From contig CAZNBL010000029.1 in the NCBI GenBank assembly GCA_964571375.1, positions 1 through 16,705 of the forward strand: 16,705 bases of DNA, read 5' to 3'. The translations under genes and the position numbers were made by a program. The notes below the pieces were generated by a model. That model had not been told where the DNA came from. It did no database searches and saw only the letters and a program-made list of their open reading frames with translations. Positions 1-6,705 of the stretch are shown one piece after another (the stretch's first letter is position 1; each line of letters opens with the position of its first letter). This DNA is from JAFTYR01 sp964571375 (GTDB taxonomy: Bacteria > Pseudomonadota > Gammaproteobacteria > Burkholderiales > Burkholderiaceae_F).

Positions 1-112
1 CAGCCTGGTTGTCGCGGAATGTACCGGCCTGGCGCAGAAGCTGGTCGACAAGAGTAGTTTTGCCATGGTCAACGTGGGCGATGATGGCCACGTTCCTAAG
101 TGCACGAGTCAT
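1..112 (-). CDS. typA: TypA/BipA ribosome-associated GTPase, N-terminal fragment (runs off the window)
   Basis: Only the first 37 codons are inside the window. The protein starts MTRALRNVAIIAHVDHGKTT, which contains the P-loop (G1) HVDHGKT of translational GTPases. The start NVAIIAHVDHGKTTLVDQLL is typical of TypA/BipA rather than EF-G, LepA or EF-Tu. TypA is an EF-G-like GTPase that binds 70S ribosomes and supports ribosome assembly and growth under stress and cold. The ATG lies 5 bp after the truB stop codon and no clear Shine-Dalgarno precedes it (the nearest upstream bases are AACTAAATAAC), so translation may be coupled to truB. Position directly after truB fits Burkholderiales gene order. 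The rest of the gene lies left of position 1. Confidence 0.93.
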   Translation of the reverse strand, partial: MTRALRNVAIIAHVDHGKTTLVDQLLRQAGTFRDNQA

Positions 113-117
113 GTTAT

Positions 118-1035
118 TTAGTTTGGTTCAAAGGTTACAAGTCTTTCCGGGGTCAGCAGTCCCTGGTCTCCGAGCTGAGCACAGCCTAAAAGCTGAACTT
201 CGCCGGAAACCGGGCCGTAGACCCGAACACGGCCGCAGGCATCGCATCCGGACACAGAGATTCTCTGTCCGTGACGGAATTTCTCAGTCTGCACTTCGTC
301 GAGACGGACGACGGGCAGCGTCGAAATCAGGCTGTCTGCGGGCTTTAACATTGCGAGGCGGCCGGCTTCATCGGCGTTTTCCAACGCTTCGATAGTCACG
401 GCGCCTTCGAGCTTTACATCACCGACACGGATTCGTCTCAGCGCTGTTAAGTGCGCAACCGTTCCGAGCGCTCTGCCGATATCCTCGGCAAGTACTCTGA
501 CGTAAGTCCCTTTGGAACAGGCTACGCGGACAACAGCACGGGGCAGATCCGCATTCAATAAATCCAAGCGTGATATTACTACCTTACGGGGCTTTCTCTC
601 GACAGTTTCACCACTTCTTGCAAGTTTGTAGAGGGCGACACCGTCTTTTTTGAGAGCCGAATACATCGGAGGAATCTGTTCGGTTTCCCCGATGAAGCCC
701 TTTAAAGCGGCCTGAAGGTCTTCAACCGTGAAGTCGGCAGGCTTTTCTTCAAGCGTTTCGCCTTCCATGTCACCGGTTGTGGTGCTTCGGCCGAAAGCAA
801 TATCGGCAATATATTCTTTTTCAGCGTCGAGAAGGTCGGCTGAAAACTTTGTGGCTTCACCGAAGCAAAGCGGCAGAAGACCCGATGCGAGAGGGTCAAG
901 CGTCCCGGTATGCCCAGCTTTCTGGGCATTCAGAAGACGCCTTGCTTTCTGCAGAGCGAAATTGCTCGAGGCGCCGACACCCTTATCAAGAAGGAGTACG
1001 CCGTCGATTCTGAGTCCTTTGCGCTTTCTTGCCAC
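118..1035 (-). CDS. truB: tRNA pseudouridine(55) synthase TruB
   Basis: Cytoplasmic enzyme that isomerises U55 to pseudouridine in the T-loop of tRNAs. It is also known as a tRNA chaperone. The 305-aa product is close to the 314 aa of E. coli TruB. It starts with the TruB core (DGVLLLDKGVGASS, about residues 11-24). The catalytic block GHTGTLDPLASGLL at about 41-54 carries the nucleophile Asp47, and a RNA-binding segment with CSKGTYVRVLAEDIG lies further on. The C-terminal about 60 residues form the PUA-like RNA-binding end. The start is GTG at 1035. It is supported by AAGGA 7 nt upstream and by a gap of only 3 bp from the rbfA stop, so the two are co-transcribed and probably translationally coupled. 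No damage is seen. Confidence 0.97.
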   Translation of the reverse strand: MARKRKGLRIDGVLLLDKGVGASSNFALQKARRLLNAQKAGHTGTLDPLASGLLPLCFGEATKFSADLLDAEKEYIADIAFGRSTTTGDMEGETLEEKPADFTVEDLQAALKGFIGETEQIPPMYSALKKDGVALYKLARSGETVERKPRKVVISRLDLLNADLPRAVVRVACSKGTYVRVLAEDIGRALGTVAHLTALRRIRVGDVKLEGAVTIEALENADEAGRLAMLKPADSLISTLPVVRLDEVQTEKFRHGQRISVSGCDACGRVRVYGPVSGEVQLLGCAQLGDQGLLTPERLVTFEPN

Positions 1036-1038
1036 GGA

Positions 1039-1410
1039 TTATTCCTTAATCTTTTCTCTGTCTTCTTCGCGGGCCTTGCGGATCAAGGCATCCATTTCGA
1101 AGCCCTGATTGATGCTCTTGTCATAGACAAAGTGCAGCTGAGGGACAGTGTGGATGTGCAGCAGCTTGAAAATACGCTGATGCAGCATCGGTGCGGCGCT
1201 GTTCAAAGCCTGTGTGGAAGCTTCTTCCGTCGAGCCGATGGATGTGAAATGCACGGTTGCGTGTGCATAGTCCGGAGTGATGTCCACACCGGTCAGAGTC
1301 ACCAAGCCGACGGCAGGATTGCTCACTTCACGGCGGATCAGTTCTGCAAGGTCTCGCTGAATCTGATCGCAGATTCGATTGGAGCGACCCGGTTTTGCAG
1401 GTTTACGCAT
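1039..1410 (-). CDS. rbfA: 30S ribosome-binding factor A
   Basis: Single KH-fold protein of 123 aa that binds the immature 30S subunit, helps mature the 5' end of 16S rRNA, and is needed for cold growth. The sequence has the family's N-terminal helix (RICDQIQRDLAELIRREV), the VTLTGVDITPDYAHATVHF strand block (about residues 37-55), and the HIHTVPQLHFVYDKSI strand near residues 85-100. The ATG is preceded by a strong Shine-Dalgarno TAAGGAG with 8-9 nt spacing. It follows infB as expected for this operon but is separated from it by an unusual 305-bp gap with a terminator-like hairpin, so it may have its own transcription start. It is followed at 3 bp by truB. Confidence 0.96.
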   Translation of the reverse strand: MRKPAKPGRSNRICDQIQRDLAELIRREVSNPAVGLVTLTGVDITPDYAHATVHFTSIGSTEEASTQALNSAAPMLHQRIFKLLHIHTVPQLHFVYDKSINQGFEMDALIRKAREEDREKIKE

Positions 1411-1447
1411 AAATTCAATCTCCTTAGTTCCTCTTTATTCGAGAGGA

Positions 1448-1477
1448 TTTCCCGAGGCCGCCATGCGGTCGGGGAAA
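1448..1477 (-). other. Imperfect hairpin in the rbfA leader
   Basis: TTTCCC (1448-1453) pairs with GGGAAA (1472-1477), and inside it CCGC (1458-1461) pairs with GCGG (1465-1468) around a 3-nt loop CAT, with an asymmetric internal loop. It ends about 38 nt before the rbfA start codon, just upstream of the Shine-Dalgarno. The motif CCCGAGG in its left arm (1451-1457) is repeated at 1482-1488, so alternative pairings are possible. Confidence 0.3.
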
Positions 1478-1589
1478 CAAGCCCGAGGGCAATTTTTTAA
1501 TTTTACCCCTTCGGAGCTCAGACTCAGTCCGGATATCGTTTGCTAACACTTTGTTATTAAAAATCTTCCGGACAGAGAGATTTTACAAA

Positions 1590-1643
1590 ATCCCCGCCCT
1601 CTTCACGGCTTCGTTATCAAGCCGCTCGCCTTAATGCGGGGAT
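1590..1643 (-). other. Nested inverted repeat between infB and rbfA, possible structured RNA
   Basis: Outer 8-bp stem ATCCCCGC (1590-1597) with GCGGGGAT (1636-1643). Inside it is a 6-bp stem CGGCTT (1606-1611) with AAGCCG (1619-1624) closing a 7-nt loop. On the minus strand the outer stem is followed by TTTTGT, so it could be a second weak terminator, an mRNA stabiliser, or a regulatory leader structure. It resembles part of a tRNA but lacks the D and T arms. Confidence 0.35.
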
Positions 1644-1664
1644 CGCTCTTTCAGGCGTTCAATC

Positions 1665-1692
1665 GACAAAAGAGCCCGAAGGCTCTTTTGTC
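1665..1692 (-). terminator. Hairpin with UUCG loop after infB, likely intrinsic terminator
   Basis: Perfect 12-bp stem: GACAAAAGAGCC (1665-1676) pairs with GGCTCTTTTGTC (1681-1692). On the minus strand the loop is TTCG closed by C-G, the extra-stable C(UUCG)G tetraloop. A run of four A's and four T's lies within the stem base, giving the A-tract/stem/T-tract form of an intrinsic terminator that can act on either strand. It starts 24 nt after the infB stop codon. The U-run is short, so termination may be partial. Confidence 0.7.
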
Positions 1693-1715
1693 TGAAAGGC
1701 TAACGCATCAGAAAA

Positions 1716-4424
1716 TTACAGTGTGCGGGCAACTTCTTCGACTTCGAAGATTTCCAGCTTGTCGTTTTCCTTGATGTCGTCCATACCCTTGAGCGACAGA
1801 CCGCATTCGGCACCGGCCTTGACTTCCTTGACGTCGTCCTTGAAGCGACGCAGGGAGTTGAGTTCGCCGGTCCAGATAATGACGTTGTCGCGAAGCAGTC
1901 GGGCGTGAGAATTACGCTTGACGATACCTTCGAGAACCATACAGCCGGCCACAGCACCGATCTTCGGTACGCGGATGATCTGACGGATTTCCACGAGACC
2001 GATGTGGTTTTCGCGGCGTTCCGGAGCAAGCATACCGCTCATCGCCTTCTTCACATCATCGACTGCGTCGTAAATGATGTTGTAGTAGCGGATGTCGATA
2101 CCGTTGGATTCGGCAAGCTTTCTGGCCTGAGCGTCGGCACGGACGTTGAAGCCGAGAACGACTGCGTTGGATGCAATCGCAAGGTTGATGTCGGATTCGC
2201 TGATACCGCCGACAGCAGCGTGAACAACGGAAACCTTGACTTCGTCTGTCGAGAGCTTCATCAGAGAGTGAACCAGAGCTTCCTGAGAACCCTGAACGTC
2301 GCTCTTGATAACCAGCATGAGAGACTTCTGACCTTCGACGCCGTCGCCGAACAGGTTTTCGAGCTTGGCGGCCTGCTGCTTGGCAAGCTTCACGTCGCGG
2401 TACTTGCCCTGACGGTAGTTGGCGAGTTCGCGGGCCTTGCGTTCATCGTTGATGACGATAATTTCGTCACCGGCGCTCGGAACGTCGGAGAGACCCTGGA
2501 TTTCGACCGGGATCGAGGGGCCAGCGTGCTGAACGGCCTTGCCGTTTTCATCGAGCATGGCGCGGACGCGACCGAAGGTGGCGCCTGCGAGCACGATGTC
2601 GCCGCGGTTAAGAGTACCGGACTGAACGAGAACGGAAGCAACCGCACCCTTACCCTTGTCGAGACGGGATTCGATCACAACACCCTTGGCAGGACCGTCC
2701 TTGACAGCCTTGAGTTCAAGGATTTCTGCCTGAAGCAGAACGTTTTCGAGGAGTTCATCGATGCCCTGACCGGTTCTTGCGGAAACCGGAATGAAGGGAA
2801 CGTCACCGCCGTAGTCTTCCGGCATCACGTCGTTGGCAACGAGTTCCTGCTTGACGCGTTCCGGATTGGCTTCCGGCTTGTCGATCTTGTTGATCGCAAC
2901 GACGAGCGGAACGTTACCTGCCTTGGCGTGGGAAATAGCTTCCTTGGTCTGCGGCATCACGCCGTCGTCGGAAGCAACCACCAGAATAACGATGTCGGTT
3001 GCCTGAGCACCGCGGGCACGCATAGCTGTAAAGGCTTCGTGACCCGGGGTATCGAGGAACGTAATAATGCCGCGCGGAGTGCTGACGTGGTAAGCACCGA
3101 TATGCTGAGTAATACCGCCTGCTTCACCGGCTGCAACGCGAGTTCTGCGGATGTAGTCGAGAAGAGAAGTCTTACCGTGGTCGACGTGACCCATGATGGT
3201 CACGACCGGCGGACGCGGTTCCTTAGTCAGGTTGGCCATTGCCTTTTCTTCGGCTTCCTCGAGGAATGCTTCGGGATCGTCCGGCTTGGCGGCAACTGCC
3301 TTGTGGCCCATTTCTTCAACCAGAATCATAGCGGTGTCCTGGTCGAGCATCTGGTTGATGGTAACCATCTGGCCGAGCTTCATCATAGCCTTGATGAGTT
3401 CTGTAGCCTTGATGGACATCTTGTGAGCCAGATCGGAAACAGTAATGGTTTCCGGAACTGTGACTTCGCGAACGATCGGTTCGACGGGCTGCGGAGCCTT
3501 CTTGACTTCGGGCTGCTGCTGATGCTTGCCGGCACCCTTCTTTCTGCGGTCGGACTTCCAGCCGGAGCTTTCTTCACCGGCGGCTTCACCGCCGCGATTC
3601 TTCATCGTACGGCGCTTGCGGTCGTCACCCCAGTTGTTTTCCTGAGTCTTGGCGTCGCGGCTCTGCTGCTTGTTTTCCTTCTTGACGCTGTTCTTGTGCT
3701 GCTTCTTCGGCTCTTCCTTGGGCTTTTCAGCGGGCTTGGCGGTAAGAACCTTCTTCGGAGCAGACATCATTTCACGAATGGCGCGGGCTTCTTCTTCAGC
3801 CTTCTTACGGGCGAGATCGCGGGCCTCGGCCTGCTTCTGACGGTCTGCGTCGGAAGCAGCGGGTGCGGCAGTCTGCTGAGCGCGGCGTGCAGCTTCGGCT
3901 GCAGCGCGGGCTTCGGCTTCCTTCTTAGCTTCCATTGCCTTCTTTTCAGCTTCGATACGGGCAGCTTCTTCAGCGGCGCGACGAGCTTCTTCGGCACGGC
4001 GCTCTTCTTCGGCGCGGCGAGCGGCTTCTTCAGCGGCACGGCGTTCTTCTTCAGCGCGACGGGCTTCTTCAGCCTTGCGGGCTGCGTCTTCGGCGATAGC
4101 CTTTTCAGCTTCTTCGCGGGCGAGAGCAGCGATATCCGGACGCTTGACGAGTACGCGCTTGCGGCGGACTTCGACCTGAACGGAGTGGTTGCGGCCCTGG
4201 TTGATTACCTTCTTTTCCTTGCTTGTGAGCGTGATGCGGCGCTTACCGGCATTTTCGCTGCCGCGCACTACCTGCATGGAGGTAATGAGGCGCTCTTTGT
4301 CGGTATCGCTGATCACGTCGTCACCGGCGGCCTGCGGAAGGCCGGCGGCTTCGAGCTGATGCAGGAGTTCGTCAACCGGAAGGTTAAGGTCTGCAGCGAG
4401 ATTAGCTACTGTTGTACTTGCCAT
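1716..4424 (-). CDS. infB: Translation initiation factor IF-2
   Basis: GTPase that places initiator fMet-tRNA on the 30S subunit and promotes 50S joining. The 902-aa protein has the full IF2 layout. The N-terminal IF2_N subdomain is at about 1-50. A long Glu/Ala/Arg/Lys-rich segment (about 100-220) is predicted to be helical. A Lys-rich linker (220-310) and a second IF2_N domain (about 318-370) follow. The G domain has G1 GHVDHGKT (412-419), G2 GGITQHIG (436-443), G3 DTPGH (458-462) and G4 NKID (512-515), followed by domains II-IV. It starts at an ATG 19 bp after nusA with GGAGGACAGG upstream. It ends just before a strong hairpin. An in-frame internal start for a short IF2 form, as in E. coli, cannot be decided here. 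Confidence 0.98.
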   Translation of the reverse strand: MASTTVANLAADLNLPVDELLHQLEAAGLPQAAGDDVISDTDKERLITSMQVVRGSENAGKRRITLTSKEKKVINQGRNHSVQVEVRRKRVLVKRPDIAALAREEAEKAIAEDAARKAEEARRAEEERRAAEEAARRAEEERRAEEARRAAEEAARIEAEKKAMEAKKEAEARAAAEAARRAQQTAAPAASDADRQKQAEARDLARKKAEEEARAIREMMSAPKKVLTAKPAEKPKEEPKKQHKNSVKKENKQQSRDAKTQENNWGDDRKRRTMKNRGGEAAGEESSGWKSDRRKKGAGKHQQQPEVKKAPQPVEPIVREVTVPETITVSDLAHKMSIKATELIKAMMKLGQMVTINQMLDQDTAMILVEEMGHKAVAAKPDDPEAFLEEAEEKAMANLTKEPRPPVVTIMGHVDHGKTSLLDYIRRTRVAAGEAGGITQHIGAYHVSTPRGIITFLDTPGHEAFTAMRARGAQATDIVILVVASDDGVMPQTKEAISHAKAGNVPLVVAINKIDKPEANPERVKQELVANDVMPEDYGGDVPFIPVSARTGQGIDELLENVLLQAEILELKAVKDGPAKGVVIESRLDKGKGAVASVLVQSGTLNRGDIVLAGATFGRVRAMLDENGKAVQHAGPSIPVEIQGLSDVPSAGDEIIVINDERKARELANYRQGKYRDVKLAKQQAAKLENLFGDGVEGQKSLMLVIKSDVQGSQEALVHSLMKLSTDEVKVSVVHAAVGGISESDINLAIASNAVVLGFNVRADAQARKLAESNGIDIRYYNIIYDAVDDVKKAMSGMLAPERRENHIGLVEIRQIIRVPKIGAVAGCMVLEGIVKRNSHARLLRDNVIIWTGELNSLRRFKDDVKEVKAGAECGLSLKGMDDIKENDKLEIFEVEEVARTL

Positions 4425-4443
4425 AGATTACCTGTCCTCCGTG

Positions 4444-5937
4444 TTATTTATTCCAGTGTTCGCGGGCGGCTGTAATGACTTCTTCTGCTCTTTCCTGAGC
4501 AACGCCTGTCATATCGATGAGTTCGCCGGCAGCGAGGTCTGCGAGATCGTCGACAGTCTTAACGCCGTTCTTGCCGAGCTTGACGGCAAGATCGTGGTCC
4601 ATACCAGCAACTTCAAGCATCTGCGGGTCGATGGACTTCAGGATTTCTTCGCGTTCGAGAGCAACGGTAAGGAGTGCTGTACGGGCGCGGCTTCTGAGTT
4701 CCTTGACGGTGTCTTCGTCGAGTTCTTCGATAGCAAGCAGTTCTTCTTCCGGAACGTAAGCAACTTCTTCAAGTGTTTCGATACCGTAGTCGATCAGAAG
4801 GTGAGCAACATCTTCATCAACGTCGAGATGCTTCATGAGTTCGTCGACAAGCTTCTGCTGTTCTTCGCGACGCTTCTGGTCTGCAGCCTGTTCGGAGTAA
4901 ACAGTGATGTCCCAGCCGGTGAGCTTGCTTGCGAGGTTGACGTTCTGACCCATGCTGCCGATAGCCTTGCCTTCTTCTTCGGCAACGACGTCCATCTTGT
5001 TGCTGTCTTCATGGACAACAATGGACTTGATGGCAGCCGGAGCCATAGCACCGATCACGTATTCTGCGGGCTGATCGGACCAACGGACGATGTCGATCTT
5101 TTCGCCGTTCAGTTCCTTAGTGACGGACTGAACGCGGGAGCCCTTGACGCCGACGCATGTACCGATCGGGTCGATACGCTTGTCCTTGGCGTAAACAGCG
5201 ATCTTGGCGCGGGAACCCGGATCACGTACGCAGCCCTTGACTTCGAGAAGACCTTCGTCGATTTCAGGAACTTCGTTGCGCATAAGTTCAACGAGGAATT
5301 CCGGGCATGTACGGGAAAGAGTAACCTGCTGCTGACGGCTGGTTTCATCGATCTTCAGAACGTAAGCCTTGATGCGGTCGCCGGGGCGGACGTTCTGACG
5401 CGGAATCATTTCAAACTTCGGGAGACGTGCGTCGAGACGGCCGATTTCAACAATGGCGTCGCCGCGGTCCATACGCTTGATCTGACCTGTGACGATCTTG
5501 TTGTCACGGTTCTGAGCAAGGAAGTCCTGCAGAATCTGGAAGCGTTCGGCTTCGCGAAGCTTCTGAAGGATGACCTGCTTGGCGTCTGTAGCAAAGCGGC
5601 GGCCTGTGACGTTGACGTCGGCGAGCGGCTGACGGACATAGTCACCGATATTCATTTCGCCCTGATCGGCGTAGTCTTCCTTGGCTTCCCACTGAAGAAT
5701 TTCGCGATCGGGTTCCTGAAGACCCTGTTCGTCGGCAACGACGAGCCACTGTCTCCAGACTTCCTGGTCGCCGGTCTGCGGGTCGACGCGGACGACTACA
5801 TCTGCATCCTCACCGGGAAATTCAGACTTTTTAACTGCGCTGGCTAAAGCGCTTTCAAGTGCATGAAGAACAACTTCCTTGGCCACATTCTTTTCGTGGG
5901 CAAGCACTTCAACGATATCTAAGAGTTCTCTACTCAT
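4444..5937 (-). CDS. nusA: Transcription termination/antitermination factor NusA
   Basis: RNA polymerase-binding factor that enhances pausing and hairpin-dependent termination, and takes part in antitermination complexes. The 497-aa product matches the 495 aa of E. coli NusA. It has the N-terminal RNAP-binding domain (about 1-130), an S1 domain (about 145-205, VTGQIKRMDRGDAIVEIG), KH1 with GVKGSR (263-268), KH2 with GKAIGSMGQN (323-332), and two C-terminal acidic repeats (about 365-425 and 440-495) as in proteobacteria that have the AR1/AR2 region. The ATG overlaps the rimP TGA (ATGA), which indicates translational coupling. GAGGAAA lies about 11 nt upstream. It is followed by infB at 19 bp. 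Confidence 0.98.
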   Translation of the reverse strand: MSRELLDIVEVLAHEKNVAKEVVLHALESALASAVKKSEFPGEDADVVVRVDPQTGDQEVWRQWLVVADEQGLQEPDREILQWEAKEDYADQGEMNIGDYVRQPLADVNVTGRRFATDAKQVILQKLREAERFQILQDFLAQNRDNKIVTGQIKRMDRGDAIVEIGRLDARLPKFEMIPRQNVRPGDRIKAYVLKIDETSRQQQVTLSRTCPEFLVELMRNEVPEIDEGLLEVKGCVRDPGSRAKIAVYAKDKRIDPIGTCVGVKGSRVQSVTKELNGEKIDIVRWSDQPAEYVIGAMAPAAIKSIVVHEDSNKMDVVAEEEGKAIGSMGQNVNLASKLTGWDITVYSEQAADQKRREEQQKLVDELMKHLDVDEDVAHLLIDYGIETLEEVAYVPEEELLAIEELDEDTVKELRSRARTALLTVALEREEILKSIDPQMLEVAGMDHDLAVKLGKNGVKTVDDLADLAAGELIDMTGVAQERAEEVITAAREHWNK

Positions 5938-6503
5938 TTGCTTTTATTTCCTCGAAAGTCCAAAACGGCAACCAGACTTGCGCGTTCAATTTCCTTGAAA
6001 GGAATGCCAATAATGATGGTGTTGTTAGTTTCAGGGGCAGATTTCTTCTTGGCGGCCTTGTGCTTTTCGCCCGGAGTACGTGCCGGACGTTCGTTGATGA
6101 CTTCGGCCTGAATGGTCGGATTTTCTTCCTCGCCTTCTACACCGAGAATCTTGACGTCCATACGGCGGCGGCCGTTTTCCGGAAAGCCTTCGGCATGAAG
6201 AGGAGCGAAGAGCTCGACGTGAGCAACTTCACCGACGAAACGCTGGAAATCACGGACACGGCGCAGCGGTCTGTCCACGCCCGGAGAAGAAACTTCCAGG
6301 CGGTCAAAATCCACGCCTTCGACCGTCATTGCAGGGTTAAGCTGGTTGCTGACGCGTTCGCAATCATCCAGTGTGATGCCGCCTTCGCAATCGATGGTGA
6401 CGCGAACGACACCGCGGGCCATACGCTCGACATCGACGAGCTCGTAGCCCATGGCGGTCACGGTTGTGTCCACCAAATTAAAAAGATCCGCAGAAACTGC
6501 CAT
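5934..6503 (-). CDS. rimP: Ribosome maturation factor RimP
   Basis: Cytoplasmic factor needed for 30S subunit maturation, classically the first gene of the nusA operon. I chose the ATG at 6503 (MAVSADLFNLVDTTVTAMGY), giving 189 aa. The reading frame stays open to 6551, but those 16 codons would run through a terminator-like hairpin and do not look like RimP. The family's core VDVERM...VRVTIDCEGGITLDDCERVSNQL and SSPGVDRPLR are present. The C-terminal SH3-like half carries a basic/polar insertion (about residues 120-170, with KHKAAKKKSAPETNN), which makes it longer than the 150-aa E. coli protein. It overlaps nusA by 4 nt. The only Shine-Dalgarno candidate (AAGGGA) is about 12 nt from the start. 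Confidence 0.95.
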   Translation of the reverse strand: MAVSADLFNLVDTTVTAMGYELVDVERMARGVVRVTIDCEGGITLDDCERVSNQLNPAMTVEGVDFDRLEVSSPGVDRPLRRVRDFQRFVGEVAHVELFAPLHAEGFPENGRRRMDVKILGVEGEEENPTIQAEVINERPARTPGEKHKAAKKKSAPETNNTIIIGIPFKEIERASLVAVLDFRGNKSK

Positions 6504-6528
6504 TCGATTGAATTTTCCCTTAAACCAT

Positions 6529-6551
6529 AAAAAAATGGGCACGAGGCCCAT
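6529..6551 (-). terminator. Terminator-like hairpin 26 nt before rimP (possible attenuator)
   Basis: On the minus strand ATGGGC (6551-6546) pairs with GCCCAT (6540-6535) around loop CTCGT, followed at once by a run of seven T's, one of which closes the stem. This is a short but canonical intrinsic terminator. It ends 25 nt upstream of the rimP ATG, leaving no room for a promoter between them, so rimP-nusA-infB transcripts must pass through it. Confidence 0.65.
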
Positions 6552-6604
6552 CTACAAAAACTTTTTGACAGGTGCATTGTCCCAACACACCAAGACAATA
6601 CAGA

Positions 6605-6633
6605 GATGGGAGAACCCATAAGCTTCTCCCATC
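6605..6633 (-). other. Perfect 10-bp inverted repeat in the rimP leader
   Basis: GATGGGAGAA (6605-6614) and TTCTCCCATC (6624-6633) are exact reverse complements around a 9-nt spacer. On the minus strand the sequence after the stem is TCTGTATTGTCTT, T-rich but not a clean T-run. It may be a weak terminator for rluB or a structure in the rimP leader RNA. Confidence 0.5.
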
Positions 6634-6653
6634 AGACTCTGCTATTTTAACGC

Positions 6654-6673
6654 AAAAACCGACAAAGTATCGG
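6654..6673 (-). terminator. Weak intrinsic terminator after rluB
   Basis: On the minus strand CCGATA pairs with TGTCGG (one T-G wobble) around loop CTT, followed by TTTTT. It begins about 33 nt after the rluB stop codon. The stem is only 6 bp, so efficiency is uncertain. Confidence 0.4.
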
Positions 6674-6691
6674 AAAAATAATAATATTTTT
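6674..6691. repeat. AT-only inverted repeat after rluB
   Basis: AAAAATA (6674-6680) and TATTTTT (6685-6691) flank ATAA. It is entirely A/T in a mid-GC region, close behind the rluB stop. It could be part of a terminator, a protein-binding site, or promoter-associated DNA. Confidence 0.35.
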
Positions 6692-6705
6692 CTTTTGTTT
6701 GCAAG

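Larger units (their letters stand above)
1411..1715. other. infB-rbfA intergenic region, structured, no gene
   Basis: A 305-bp gap inside an otherwise compact operon. I see no convincing ORF, tRNA or rRNA. It holds, in minus-strand order, a perfect hairpin (1665-1692), a nested inverted repeat (1590-1643), a small palindrome GATTTT-AC-AAAATC (1580-1593), an inverted repeat GTCCGGA...TCCGGAC (1527-1533 and 1567-1573), an A/T-rich stretch (about 1491-1505), and an imperfect hairpin (1448-1477) about 40 nt before the rbfA start. No promoter with good -35 and -10 boxes could be assigned by eye. Confidence 0.6.
6504..6705 (-). promoter_or_regulatory. rluB-rimP intergenic leader with serial hairpins
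   Basis: A 202-bp gap with no ORF or tRNA (a tRNA-fMet gene sits here in E. coli but not in this window). In minus-strand order it has an AT palindrome (6674-6691), a small terminator-like hairpin (6654-6673), a 10-bp perfect hairpin (6605-6633), an inverted repeat ATTGTC/GACAAT (6576-6581 and 6594-6599), a palindrome CAAAAA-C-TTTTTG (6555-6567), and the T7 hairpin next to rimP. A weak promoter candidate lies just after the rluB stop (TTGCAA, 15 nt, TATTAT); the spacing is short, so it is only a guess. Confidence 0.5.

Noticed and set aside
1590..1643. A possible tRNA gene in the infB-rbfA gap (8-bp outer stem, 7-nt loop hairpin)
   Set aside because: No D arm, no T arm with a GTTCRA-like loop, no CCA end, and the loop does not have the usual anticodon-loop bases.
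3870..4130. Repeated GCG/TTC/CTT-rich bases in the plus strand as a DNA repeat array
   Set aside because: These are codons for the Glu/Ala/Arg-rich helical segment of IF-2, which is normal for this protein. The repeats are not regular at DNA level.
1905..4475. An 856-codon open frame on the plus strand, antisense to infB
   Set aside because: It lies opposite almost all of infB, in a gene with strong codon bias and few antisense stops. The translation has no recognisable domains and its composition mirrors the infB low-complexity region. It is a shadow frame.
4441..5847. A 468-codon plus-strand open frame antisense to nusA
   Set aside because: Shadow of nusA, without domain content or its own upstream signals.
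6504..6551. Upstream ATG start for rimP at 6551
   Set aside because: The extra 16 codons are encoded by a terminator-like hairpin with a T-run and do not match RimP. ATG at 6503 gives the usual RimP N-terminus.
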